Shown piece after piece: positions 10,553 through 19,603 of a DNA stretch of 64,000 bases. Position 1 is the stretch's first letter. Each line of letters opens with the position of its first letter. The notes under the pieces were generated by a model, which saw only the letters and a program-made list of their open reading frames with translations, was not told where the DNA came from and did not search any database. Source of the stretch: Cyanophora paradoxa (lineage: Eukaryota > Glaucocystophyceae > Cyanophorales > Cyanophoraceae); contig QPMI01000144.1 of the NCBI GenBank assembly GCA_004431415.1, positions 1 through 64,000 on the forward strand. Direction: 5' to 3'. The position numbers were made by a program, and so were the translations under genes.

Positions 10553-11926
10553 TTAGAGATTAATGCGTCGGAGCCCATCTTTGTCAACAATAATGAAACT
10601 GTGCATGAGAGCACGAACATTAACTGTGATTGTCTGGTCAGAAGGCATGTATAGAGTGAGGAAAGAGGAGGAGGAGTTCGTGAGATCAACATAGCCAGAC
10701 TGGGCAATGTTGCGAATCGCTTTCTCTCCATCAACACAGAATGGTAGACCACTGAGGACATATTTGTCTGCAACCTTGTCCATATTTGAGCACTTGAAGG
10801 CATCCGCAATTAATTCGGCACCTTTGAGGAGAGGGATGGGCTCAGTAGCATAGAGACGTTGACCATTAATTTCAACAGTGAAAGTAATGTCTTTTGAGTT
10901 AGCATGCGTTTTTAGGACACTGTGGGAACCATTGAAACCATCAATACCTGCGGCATCACGAACTGAAACAAGAAGACCATAGACAAGCCCAGAGATCTGT
11001 GACAGGTTAATACGATTTGGTTGAGCATTGCCTTTTGCAGCAAAATTGACACTGTCTACGAAACCAATATCCAGAGCAGGAATAGCCATACCAGTGGTCT
11101 TCACCTTCTCAATGACAGTAGCAAACAGTTCATCAGAAACATTAATAGCATGCATGTAAAGACGAGGAGAAGTGACTTTAATTTCGGGGGTTGTTGTTGC
11201 ACCAATTCCAAAAGTGGTGATTTGTTGACCAACATGGGCAAGAGTAGCATTAGCAGTAGCACCAAGTCCATCATCCTCTGTCTTATCAGCAGCTGTTCCA
11301 CCAACAACAGGAAGAGCACGACCACCATAAGAAGTCTCAACATAACCCTTTCCAGCATCCTTGAACCAGACAGTTACCACCATTTCTCCTGAGAGAGCAC
11401 CAAGAGGTAGGTAGTGGTTTAGCCATGGGACTGGGATTTCAGTGAAAAATGACCCACCAAGTCGGTTGGTTCCATGGGCAGGGATACCATGAACCATTCC
11501 CATTGAACGCTTCTTCTTGGCGAGTTGATCCTCACTGTAATAGATAAGAGGGAAATGAGCGAGGAAATCAGAAGGCACATGGAAGGTGTAAGATCCATAG
11601 GTAATTTCAAGTCGAGAGACAAGAGCACCAACTGGGCGAACGTATCCATTGCGAACAAGGTCGGTATCACCAGCAAAAGTGACAGCTGGAAGGTCAAACG
11701 CAAGTTCGAGTTTTCCACAGAAATTGTAGCGAGGGAGCTTGAAAGAAATGCGATTTCCAGCATTATTCTCGAAAGTGTTGCTTGGGTTCACAACAACAAG
11801 AACTGGCTTCGACTTGGATTCAAGACCAAGCATGAGAGAGTTGTCCAGGAAAAACGCCTTGGCTTCTTCCGGGGTTGTTAGAGCTTCTTTCAGAGAAAGA
11901 CGTTGGAGGGTCGAAGTAATATCCAT
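10553..11926 (-). CDS. MCP: Major capsid protein, double jelly-roll type
   Basis: 457 residues from the ATG at 11926, chosen because the element 2 protein starts identically in style (MDIT versus MDVT, then LQRL and LTTPEEAK); an earlier in-frame start at 11968 adds 14 unconserved residues. Landmarks shared with element 2 include VVVNPSN, a LPRYNF block, GDTDLVR, a Gly-rich segment ending VETSYGGR, LPLGALSGE and the final LR-x-x-NL. These proteins form the hexameric capsomers of Maverick/PLV virions. The size and the LPLGALSGE block fit double jelly-roll capsid proteins. The frame is intact, unlike several neighbours. Identity is inferred from family pattern and synteny with ATPase and penton genes. 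Confidence 0.85.
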   Translation of the reverse strand: MDITSTLQRLSLKEALTTPEEAKAFFLDNSLMLGLESKSKPVLVVVNPSNTFENNAGNRISFKLPRYNFCGKLELAFDLPAVTFAGDTDLVRNGYVRPVGALVSRLEITYGSYTFHVPSDFLAHFPLIYYSEDQLAKKKRSMGMVHGIPAHGTNRLGGSFFTEIPVPWLNHYLPLGALSGEMVVTVWFKDAGKGYVETSYGGRALPVVGGTAADKTEDDGLGATANATLAHVGQQITTFGIGATTTPEIKVTSPRLYMHAINVSDELFATVIEKVKTTGMAIPALDIGFVDSVNFAAKGNAQPNRINLSQISGLVYGLLVSVRDAAGIDGFNGSHSVLKTHANSKDITFTVEINGQRLYATEPIPLLKGAELIADAFKCSNMDKVADKYVLSGLPFCVDGEKAIRNIAQSGYVDLTNSSSSFLTLYMPSDQTITVNVRALMHSFIIVDKDGLRRINL

Positions 11927-11980
11927 GATTATCTCTTTTATTATACTGCAACATAAAAAATTCACCAATGATCCTTGATT

Positions 11981-12990
11981 TTACGCAAAATTCGCAATAA
12001 CTGGATAAGATGGATGTGTTTCCGCCATTCTCCTCTTAAAGTATTCGTACACAGGATCACCAGCAGGTTCATCACCATATCGAATTTCGAAGGTGAGGTG
12101 GACAGGTTGACCCTCGAAATCAATTGGTTCATTAACTGCATTCACAATATCAACCGAAAATGTGGAAAGTCCCAGATTCTTGTTATAGTATTTATAAATC
12201 GGATGGGCTTCTGTCGAATTATAAACGACATGCTCACCATAATCTTTATCTGGAACAACGATTTTGTGGAAATATCCAGTGAGGAGACCATCACCACATT
12301 GAACCAGATCACCCAACTCCTTTACTCTCACAAACAGAACACTATCCCTGGTCTTTTCAGGTTCAAATGAAGATATGATACCATGCACCATCGACCAGTA
12401 AAGATACCATCAGTCAGAGTATTATAAACTTGTGATTGGATTGGGGTGTTACCATATCTCCCAGGATCAAGACCAAGCAGTCGAGCAGAACTCAAAAACC
12501 TCTGAATCTGCGCCTGGGTTGGGTTTATTGCAGTTGAGAAAGCCAGGTAAAACGGTATGGTGGAATGGAATATTACTCGTTTCAGTGTATCATCCCATTT
12601 ACAGCGAATTGCTACTGGTGGCTCTCTCAATGCAAGTTTGGAGTTAATTACATTCACCAGTTGTTGGTGGTTTTGAATGGGTGTGCTGCGACTTATCACA
12701 ATGTGCTTCCATTGCTCATAATCGGCAGCAGGTCGATCAGTTGGAATACCAGTGCTTCCTGCACCAGAATAATATTCAGACCAATAAAGGTAGATTGCAT
12801 TATCTATTGTCACATCTCCTACTTTGGTTTCACCACTCACCATGGGAATGCTGTTATAGAATTCTGCTGAAACCAGTCTTACTGCTCTCACAAATTCATA
12901 GGTGCTGGGGAGGCGAGCAATAAAACTCGAAGTTGGTCCATCTCCCGAAATTGTATTGAAAGAGCTCACTTCGATGTAATCCACAGGCAT
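11981..12990 (-). pseudogene. Minor capsid (penton-like) protein, one frame change
   Basis: The N-terminal frame begins MPVDYIEVSSFNTIS at 12990 and carries VRAVRLVSAEFYNSIP, the pattern typical of PLV minor capsid proteins. The C-terminal frame ends at 11981 with EIRYGDEPAGDPVYEY. The element 2 protein (51912-52868) covers both halves in one open frame with matching blocks (KAVRLVSAEIPNT, STEAHPLYKY, EIRYGPDEPNGD). The break here lies near 12375. It would occupy capsid vertices. The frame change makes this copy probably non-functional unless it is a sequencing indel. Confidence 0.75.
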
Positions 12991-13018
12991 CTTCTTTTAT
13001 CTATAAACATATATTAAA
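12991..13018. promoter_or_regulatory. 28-bp bidirectional start region between minor capsid genes
   Basis: The two minor capsid genes are divergent with only 28 bases between their start codons. The spacer is almost pure A/T with TATAAACATATATT. Element 2 keeps the same arrangement with 27 bases (52869-52895). Any promoter must overlap the start codons or lie within the opposing gene. Confidence 0.5.
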
Positions 13019-13950
13019 ATGATTCGGCTGGTCAATATAGATAGCAGAGACCGATCAGATGGACAAATAGAAAACTCCTACAAAGTTTCACTCACAACCC
13101 CAGTGACCAAACCAAGAGAATGTCGAGTTTTGTATGCAGAGATCCCCAACAGCATCTATAATTCCATTGGAACAGACCACCTTCTTCTCAGATTCTTCTA
13201 CCAAGGCATCTCTGAAACCAAACAGGTCTTCCTTCTCCCAAGTGGTTATATTAATCAAGGGCATTTCGGGGTCACCAGTCCATATAATTATGGTCTGAAT
13301 TTCACCTTTACTGGGAGCAACAATCTCACATATGCATTCAAGGTCTACTACAATCCTACCTCCTACAAGTTGGAGTTTTACAGTAATGTTCAATTCGAAT
13401 TGGTAGCATCTACACAGCGATTGGGTAAACTTCTTGGGGTGAGTTCTGTTGATTGGGTCGCTTCAATTGAGCAAACCTACGATTTCCCAGAGTCTGCAAG
13501 GTCTTTATATGCCCCAGAGAATTTCCTATATTTTGCAGGAGTACCAATCACCCCAAACCATCCCAATGGGGAATGACATTCACAGGATATGAATTCGAGG
13601 CATCTCGCTTAAACTACAAGTTAGAAGCAGCCAAGATGACAGATATGAATGCAGAACAGTACTTGTACATGCACATTAAAGAACTCTCCCCATTTGCTAC
13701 AAACCACAATATTGTCCCACAATCTCAACCACAGAATCAAGGGGCGATTCTCAGATTGCAGTTAAGTAAAGATATTGGGCAGTATGTTTATCACAGTGGA
13801 GAGCACAGTGAATACATAAAAATAACCGATCGAAACCTGGTGATTAGAGAGTTAACAGTTGAGTTTCGCGATTATTATGGTGATCTTGTTGATATGAATG
13901 GAATTGACAACTCATTCCAGTTGGAGTTTCTGGCTATTGGTAATGATTAA
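13019..13950 (+). CDS. Second minor capsid protein, encoded in two overlapping frames
   Basis: The first frame (13019-13576, 185 aa) begins with VNIDSRDR and carries RVLYAEIPNSIYNSI, a minor-capsid pattern. It ends FAGVPITPNHPNGE. The second frame (13573-13950, 125 aa) starts in an ATGA overlap and continues with MTFTGYEF and an MNAEQYLYM block. In element 2 the equivalent protein reads through VAGIPVTPAHPEYGIDFTGR without a break at this place, so the two frames here are one ancestral gene. Expression as two proteins by stop-start coupling at ATGA, ribosomal slippage, or simple mutation are all possible. The gene is divergent from the penton gene. Confidence 0.7.
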
Positions 13951-14188
13951 ACCGATTCAAATTCACTGTTTCGAAAACATCCAGAAGGGGACTCTTGGGA
14001 TCTTCTGTATACCATTTGCGAATTGTCTTATCCCATTTAGCACCATTCTTTTTCAAGAAACTACAAAGGGTTGATCTCCTTGTAATTCGCAATCCCATCT
14101 CTTGGAAGATCTCATAATGCTCTTGGAGTTTCTTGACAATCAAGAAGTAATGCCCATAGTAATTGTAATACTGCTGGTTAATCGGCAT
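13934..14188 (-). CDS. Hypothetical protein with KWD..KWY motif
   Basis: 84 residues from MPINQQYYNYYG. The earlier in-frame start at 14338 adds a stretch unlike the rest. It contains GAKWDKTIRKWYTEDP, resembling the KWd-x-n-K-x-WY pattern of small DUF5710-like domains that often accompany primases or replication genes. It is convergent with the second minor capsid gene and overlaps its end by 17 bases. Function unknown; family likeness is tentative. Confidence 0.4.
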   Translation of the reverse strand: MPINQQYYNYYGHYFLIVKKLQEHYEIFQEMGLRITRRSTLCSFLKKNGAKWDKTIRKWYTEDPKSPLLDVFETVNLNRFNHYQ

Positions 14189-14402
14189 GTTTCCTTTACA
14201 GCATGATGGGAAATCGTTTGTCAATTTTTGGCGAAACGAGAGTATCTCATGAGATAGATGAGAGAATAACAGGTGTGTTTTCAGGGTTGGAGAAATCGGA
14301 GAAACATAGAGTATTGCGATTTCCGAGTTAGTTGACACTGAGAAATTCAGAATTTCAGATGGTCTTACTGAAAATGGTCAGATAATCGGGTGTGACACCT
14401 AT

Positions 14403-14523
14403 TTAATTGACTGTGACGCCTGTGACAGGTGTGACACCTATTTTCAAACTTTTTAAAATTCTCACAAATTACAGACTTCTGAAAACACCTGTCACACCTG
14501 TCACACCCGTCACACCCAATTAA
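14403..14523. repeat. TGTGAC dyad module, copy 2
   Basis: Same architecture as copy 1: TTAATTG, GTGTGAC-type left arm, centre TTTTCAAACTTTTTAAA, CAGACTTCTGAAAACACC, right arm of CTGTCACACC repeats, CAATTAA. Short blocks of TCTTACTGAAAA occur around it at about 14364, 14570 and 14652. Confidence 0.85.
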
Positions 14524-14691
14524 CAAAAGACTCTATTTCTTACTGAGATATTCAAGAATTTATTGTTGTCTTACTGAAAACAGTCTATGTGACAGGTGTG
14601 ACACCTTCAAAATCCACCCAACAATAGTCGATTTCATGAATACCTTTCTGTCTTACTGAAAATGGTAAGGAGACCAGGTGTGACAGGTAGT

Positions 14692-14806
14692 TTAATTGAG
14701 TGTGACAGGTGTGACAGGTGTGACACCTATTTTCAAACTTTCTAAATTTTTCAAAAATGACAGACTTCTGAAAACACCTGTCACACCTGTCACACCTGTC
14801 ACAGAC
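14692..14806. repeat. TGTGAC dyad module, copy 3
   Basis: Third copy, with TTTAATTGAGTGTGACAGG on the left, centre CTATTTTCAAACTTTCT, and a right arm of three CACCTGTCA-type repeats ending GTCACAG. The right TTAA end is not retained. Extra half-arms lie near 14585 and 14875. Confidence 0.8.
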
Positions 14807-14916
14807 ATTCTACCCCTCTTACTGACTTTCTCAAAAACAAATATATCTATTACTGAATATCATTTGAATACTACCTGTCACACTTGAATTCAATTATTCT
14901 GTTTTATAGAACATAT

Positions 14917-15190
14917 GCAATCTAATCGATTGTTCAATTGGAGACCATGCAACTCTGTGACACTTTTTCGATCTAAAATATAAATCCGCAATCTCATCGA
15001 TTGTTTAATTGGACATAATGCAGTTCCGATATATTCCAATAGAAAATCCCGCAATCTAATCGATTGTTTAATGGGAGATAATGCAACTCTGTGACACTTT
15101 TTCGGTGCAAAAATGTACATCAGCAATCTCATCGATTGTTCAATTGGACACAATGCAACTCTGTGACACTTTTTGCGTTTTTCGATACAG
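14917..15190. repeat. Four-copy 63-72 bp direct repeat
   Basis: Four units start at 14917, 14988, 15051 and 15123. Each opens GCAATCT(A/C)ATCGATTGTT, then (C/T)AATtGG, then ATGCAACTCTGTGACACTTTTT in three of the four. The core holds the palindromes ATCGAT and CAATTG. Units are contiguous and not separated by unique spacers, so this is not a CRISPR array. A leftward frame across it is an artefact of the repeats. Confidence 0.85.
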
Positions 15191-15494
15191 AATGGGCGGT
15201 GGTCTACTTCAATACATGAGAGTTATATCGAGTTTATGCGAATTTATGCAATTTAATCGCAATTATATCGATCTTTAAGCAGTTTAATGTTAATCTATCG
15301 CAGATTTGTATGTAAACAACAAAGTACATAATCAATCGATATAAGATCAATTGAATCTATCGAAGTTTAATCGAAAATATGCATTTTGGTAAACGCGTTT
15401 TCATTTTTAATACAAAGTTTGCATTATTTTATACAAAGTTTGCATAAAAAGTTTAAGAAATTAATCGAAAAATATGTATTTTAGTATTAAATTA
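15191..15494. other. AT-rich non-coding segment at the right end of element 1
   Basis: No credible gene. Very AT-rich with repeated ATCGAT-type words and two copies of TACAAAGTTTGCAT at about 15410 and 15432. It lies between the repeat array and the terminal hairpin. Confidence 0.6.
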
Positions 15495-15589
15495 ACACAT
15501 ATTGAAAAACGAATTTAAATCCAGAGTGAATCGAGATCGCGAAGCGATCGAGATGAACGAGGGATTTAAATTCGTTTTTCAATATGTGT
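15495..15589. repeat. Perfect 28-bp-arm inverted repeat at element 1 right boundary
   Basis: The arms 15495-15522 and 15562-15589 are exact reverse complements (left arm begins ACACATATTGAAAAACG). The 39-base centre holds a smaller dyad (GATCGC..GCGATC). GC-rich retrotransposon sequence starts right after 15589, so the hairpin defines the element edge. It could be a terminal hairpin, the remnant of a terminal repeat, or a cruciform recombination site. Confidence 0.85.
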
Positions 15590-18284
15590 GTGGGCCTGGA
15601 GGGCAGATGCAGAGGCGAACCGAGTGCCGCAGGTGCAGGAGAAGTCAGACGTCCCGGCGGCGGGTCCTGCATCGGGCAGCTGGGGGGAGGGAGGGGCCTG
15701 GGGTGAGGGGGCGACGGGGAGTCGTGCAATTGCTTGGCGGAAGTTTTCCAAGAGAATCCATGGTTGGCCTTCCGAGCCCAATTCGCAGCAGAAGTCGGTG
15801 ATGGAGATGGTATCATGGAGGGAGGGGCGGGGGGGGGGCGGGGGGAGGGGGGGACTGGGCGGCTGCACTAGAGGCGAGCGGGAGGGTTTGGAGTCTGCAT
15901 GTTTGCGGTACCGACGTTTGGTTTTGTCATTGATGCCGTGTCGGAGCTCCCAGGCGTGGTTGCGGGCGCAGCGGTCTCTCCAGATCGCACGGAGGTGTTG
16001 GTCAAGGAGCAGCGCTAGGTCTTTTTGGATTGACGATGAGGTGGTCTTGTTGATGCCCAGAGCTGTGCAGAGGGCAGGCAGTCCTGCCGGGGTACCGAGG
16101 CGCAGGAGAGCGAGGGCGGGGAAGGGAAGCATGTCGGCCAGGGCCGGGCTGAGTTTTTTCCATAGTGTATCGGCGAGGCCGGGGGGGCGGAAGAGAGCCG
16201 GATTTGCGGTGGGGGAGAGAAGGGCGGAATGGAGGGGAGAGGCGGGGTCAGGAGAAACGAGGCGGAGGAAGGGGAAGAGTTGAAAGATGGTATCGTCGTG
16301 TCCTAGTGGTTTGGGCGAGTGGCGGAGAACCCGGGTACGGAGGAAGGTCACGAGTGCGTCCTGGAAAGCTTGGAGAAGGAGGCAAGCGGCGGGGCAAGTA
16401 AATATGTGGACGAAGTCTTCGGGGGGGTGGGTTGTGGGGTCGGGCGGTCTGGGGTCTGCGGCCCTCGGTGGGGAAAAGGGCGAGGGGGAGCCCGGGGGGG
16501 TGCATGTGGCAGGGGGCGGGGAGGGGGGGGGTGGGGAAGCAGCATCTTCGGGGATGGGGGCAGGGGTGGGAGGGAGGTGACAGAAGGGGCAGTGGGCGGT
16601 GCCGTCGGGGAAGAGAGGGCCGTAGAGGTCGGGGTCGTGGAGGAGGCGGATGGTGAGGGAGGGAAGGCTTCCAAGCATGCATTGGAATCTGACTTTGCGG
16701 AGGTGGTCGCCTGTGGGGGTGCGGCGGTCCGGTGGCTTGTCGGACACTAGGGAGAGGGCTGGGGCGAGGGTAACATGGGGGTTGCTGAGGATGGCCCCCG
16801 CGTTGCGAAGTTGGCGCCAGTCAAGGTATTGGGAGAGGGAGGCTTCGGCTAGGAAGTGAGGGCGGGGGTCCCCCTCGACGCGGTACGCATGGAGTCTGCC
16901 TCGGTAGGGCTCGGCCCCGGGGACTGGGCCGTGGGATAGTGGGGGCGGGAGGCCAACACGGATGAGGAAGCATTTGAAACTGTGGGGAATGAAAAGAAGG
17001 GCGGAGAGGGGGGCGTCGGGGGCTGTTTTAGCAAGCTTGTCAACGGCGTCATTGTGGCGGTTGTCAGGGGTGTAGGCTGGGTTCGGGATACGATTCTTAG
17101 CCGGGGTGCGGGCCGCCTCTTTCTGTGCGGCTGTTTTGGATGTTTTGGCGGACCGTGGTTGCGGCAGGGTGGCTTCACGGTGAGCGGCTTCAGTTAGGAT
17201 GGACGCCGCTTCGAGTGGGGTAACGTGGGACGGCCGGAAGAGACGGCGCGCTGTGGCGGAGGCTTCGTTGCGAGCCAGGTCGGCGAGCTGAGAGGCGAGT
17301 TCTTGGGCGTAGCGGGCGCCGGGAGGGAGGGGGGTGGCGGGCCCTTCGGGGCGGGGCGGGGGAGACTCAAGCACAGTTGGGGAGCGCGGGAGGGCTGGAT
17401 GGTTGGGGGAGGATGGTGGGGAGTCGAGGGTAGGGAGGGTGCCGCCGGTGGAGACTGGGGGGCGGCGCGGCGGATGGGTACGCCCGGGGAAGGTCGGCGG
17501 GGGCCGGAGGGCCGGGAGGGTTGGGCTGCAGCATAGGGGGTCAAGGGTGACGGACCCGTAGCAGAGGCTGAGGGTAATATATTCACGGTATCTGCGGAGC
17601 GCTGCAGCGTCGGCCTGAATGTAGGCTGGGGGGCGGGGCAGGTCCGACGGGGTAAGTGCTGAGGAACGACTGAGTAGGTCAGCTGTGAGGAGGAGGAGTG
17701 GACCGCAGGCCGTGCTGTTTGGGGGCTGGAGAACGGAGAGGGATGTCTCCGGGCGTAGATAGGTCCATCTGCAGAAGGGAGTGGGGGGGAGGGGGATCCA
17801 GAGTCGCGCTGACTCCAAGTGGCCGCCAAGTCTTGTGCAAAGGAGACAAGGTGATCAGGGACGTCGAGGGAGCCATTGTAGAAGTAGAATGAGCGCGTCT
17901 GTGGAAATAGGGCAAGTAGGTGCCAGTGTCCCGGAGGTCTGCTGGAGGAAGGGGTCAGCGAGGGGGCTGGTGGGGTCTGTTGAATTGGGCAATAGGTGAG
18001 GATGGGGACGAGAGCGAGGCGGGCATCGAGGAGTCGTCCGTGGGGGATGTATCGGTGTAGGGGGAGGAGGGCAGAACCCCGAGAGTCGAAGTGGGAGGCT
18101 GCGCTAGCAGGGTAGGAGCTGGAGGATAGGAAGTGAGCGGGGTGGGGCGAGGCCAGGGCGGCTTCACGGGAAGAGAGCAGGTCAAAAAAGGCTTCCACGA
18201 GGGGGAGGCTGAGGGGGGCATTCGGACGGAGGTGTATAAGGTCGCCTCGTCGAATGAGTGAGTAACAGTGAGGGTCGGCTCGGG
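15590..18284 (-). pseudogene. Non-LTR retrotransposon remnant: Ulp1-like protease region plus RT-type C-terminal tail
   Basis: Leftward frames are open from about 18284, with no ATG at the start, and change frame near 17810. The first part shows a C48/Ulp1-like peptidase pattern: GHWHLLAL (catalytic His), FYFYNGSL (Asn where Asp is usual), then LQPPNSTACG (Gln and Cys). Further on come HNDAVDKLAK (RNase H-end-like), a CPFCH..HIFTC zinc knuckle, an IWRDRCARNH block, and a final CTCGTRF zinc finger running to the viral boundary. The last blocks are typical of the C-terminal end of non-LTR reverse transcriptases. Ulp1-like domains are known in NeSL and Utopia-type elements. The reverse transcriptase core itself is not visible. 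It could be the other half of the element at 1-1280, split by the provirus, or a separate copy. Confidence 0.65.
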
Positions 18285-19603
18285 CTCATGCTGTACCCCC
18301 CCATAATTACCACCCGAAACAATTTAATTCGGGCTCCACTATTTCACCTATGCATATGTGCATATATATGGGAGGGTTATATACAATGCACTAATTCCCG
18401 ATCAGGTATTTACGATCCATGCGCACTGATTTCCGATCTGGCCGGCCGCCGCCGGTGCCGGGCCGCCGCCGGTGCCGGGCCGCCGCCGGCGGCGCCGCGC
18501 CGGCGCCGGGCCGCCGCCGGCGCGGCGCGGCGTCACCGCCGGCGCCGTCACTAGGTCCGAGTCGATCCGGATCCCCGCGGTCCGACTAGCTCCCGATCAA
18601 TCGATATCCGAGTCGAGAATCACACTGCTGTACATGTGACCTCGCGATCGACAGCTGCAGGATCATGATCTCGAGCCTGTCGATGCATGTCGATCATGCA
18701 CAAAACTTGAAATCCAGGACGTGGACAGGATTGATCGGGTAAACGTGCGGCTCATGATCAGCGGCCGCGGCTGCCATATATGCATGCTGGCGCCCAGCAG
18801 CTGCAGCGCTAGCTAGACTCTGCTGCTAGAGTCAGTGCAGACTGCAGTCTGCGTACGGTATATAGCTGTATACGTATACGTATAGCTAGCTAGCTACTCG
18901 GCGATCCGAGCCCGTCGGTACTGGTATGCGGCGGCGGCACGGCGCGCTGCTTTCGCGCGCCTCGCGCGAATTACTCACTCATCGTACGCGCGAAGACGAA
19001 ATCCAACCTGTCGAAGTCTGTTGACATCAACACTTTTCCAATTGCAAGTCAAGTGCGATGGAGCTCGAACTCGTCGCCTTCTCTAGCAAGTGCAGTCGTC
19101 TTGCGGCGCCGGCTGGCGCATGCGCGAGGGCAGCGATTCGCACGGTGACGCATCTTGGTGAGAGAAAGATGCTGCAATCTTTAAAAAAGCTTCTTGTGCA
19201 CAAGCGCGTGCACGTGCCCGTTTACATGTACAAATAATCATTAATGTTCTCCATCGCCTGCGCTCGCGCGCGCAGCTGCTGTGAAGTTCGCGACGTCGAC
19301 GGTCATGATCAAGCAGTTTGATCGCAAGTGCGCTGTTCAGCGTATATTACACGTATACATGCGTCAGTATATTGTACTGATCGCAATGCATGCGCGCGTT
19401 TGCCCAGGCCCGTATCCGCGCTGAGGGCGTTCAAGACCACCGCGAATTATAAATACGCTCTATCGATATCGGCGCCATCGGTGGGCTTCGCCACCTTGGC
19501 GAAGCCGAGGGACGAACCAAGTGCGAAGAACGCTTGTTCGCGCTAGCGCTGCCTAAAATTTCGCGCACCACGCTAACTTCGATTCGGTGCACTTGAACTT
19601 ACA
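18285..19603. other. Host intergenic region rich in short palindromes
   Basis: No gene recognised. A G/C-only tract of about 100 bp of GCCGCCGCCGG-type repeats lies at about 18440-18545. The rest is crowded with self-complementary words (GATC, CATG, GCTAGC, CAGCTG, GTATAC, CGATCG). An upstream exon of the ketoacyl synthase may hide here; an ATG at 19058 opens a short frame, but no splice link could be supported. Confidence 0.5.

Larger units (their letters stand above)
1408..15589. mobile_element. Viral element 1: truncated, decaying Maverick/polinton-like provirus
   Basis: An AT-rich block of about 14.2 kb embedded in GC-rich retrotransposon sequence. It encodes PolB, primase-helicase, packaging ATPase, major capsid and two minor capsid genes, the hallmark set of integrated polinton-like viruses. 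The left edge falls inside the first codons of an integrase gene, so the left terminus is missing. The right edge is marked by a perfect hairpin at 15495-15589. PolB, primase-helicase and penton genes have frame changes, while MCP, ATPase and coiled-coil genes are open. No matching terminal repeat was found at the left edge, consistent with truncation. Boundaries come from the composition change and are good to about 10 bp. Confidence 0.85.

Noticed and set aside
14890-15153. Minus-strand 87-codon frame with CPI(E/K)QSMRL repeats
   Set aside because: It is a direct read of the 63-72 bp DNA repeats and holds no domain.
14917-15190. Possible CRISPR array
   Set aside because: Units are contiguous and vary inside; there are no unique spacers of constant length, and the setting is eukaryotic viral DNA.
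15487-15816. Frames crossing the hairpin on either strand
   Set aside because: They join viral hairpin sequence to retrotransposon sequence and have no coherent domain.
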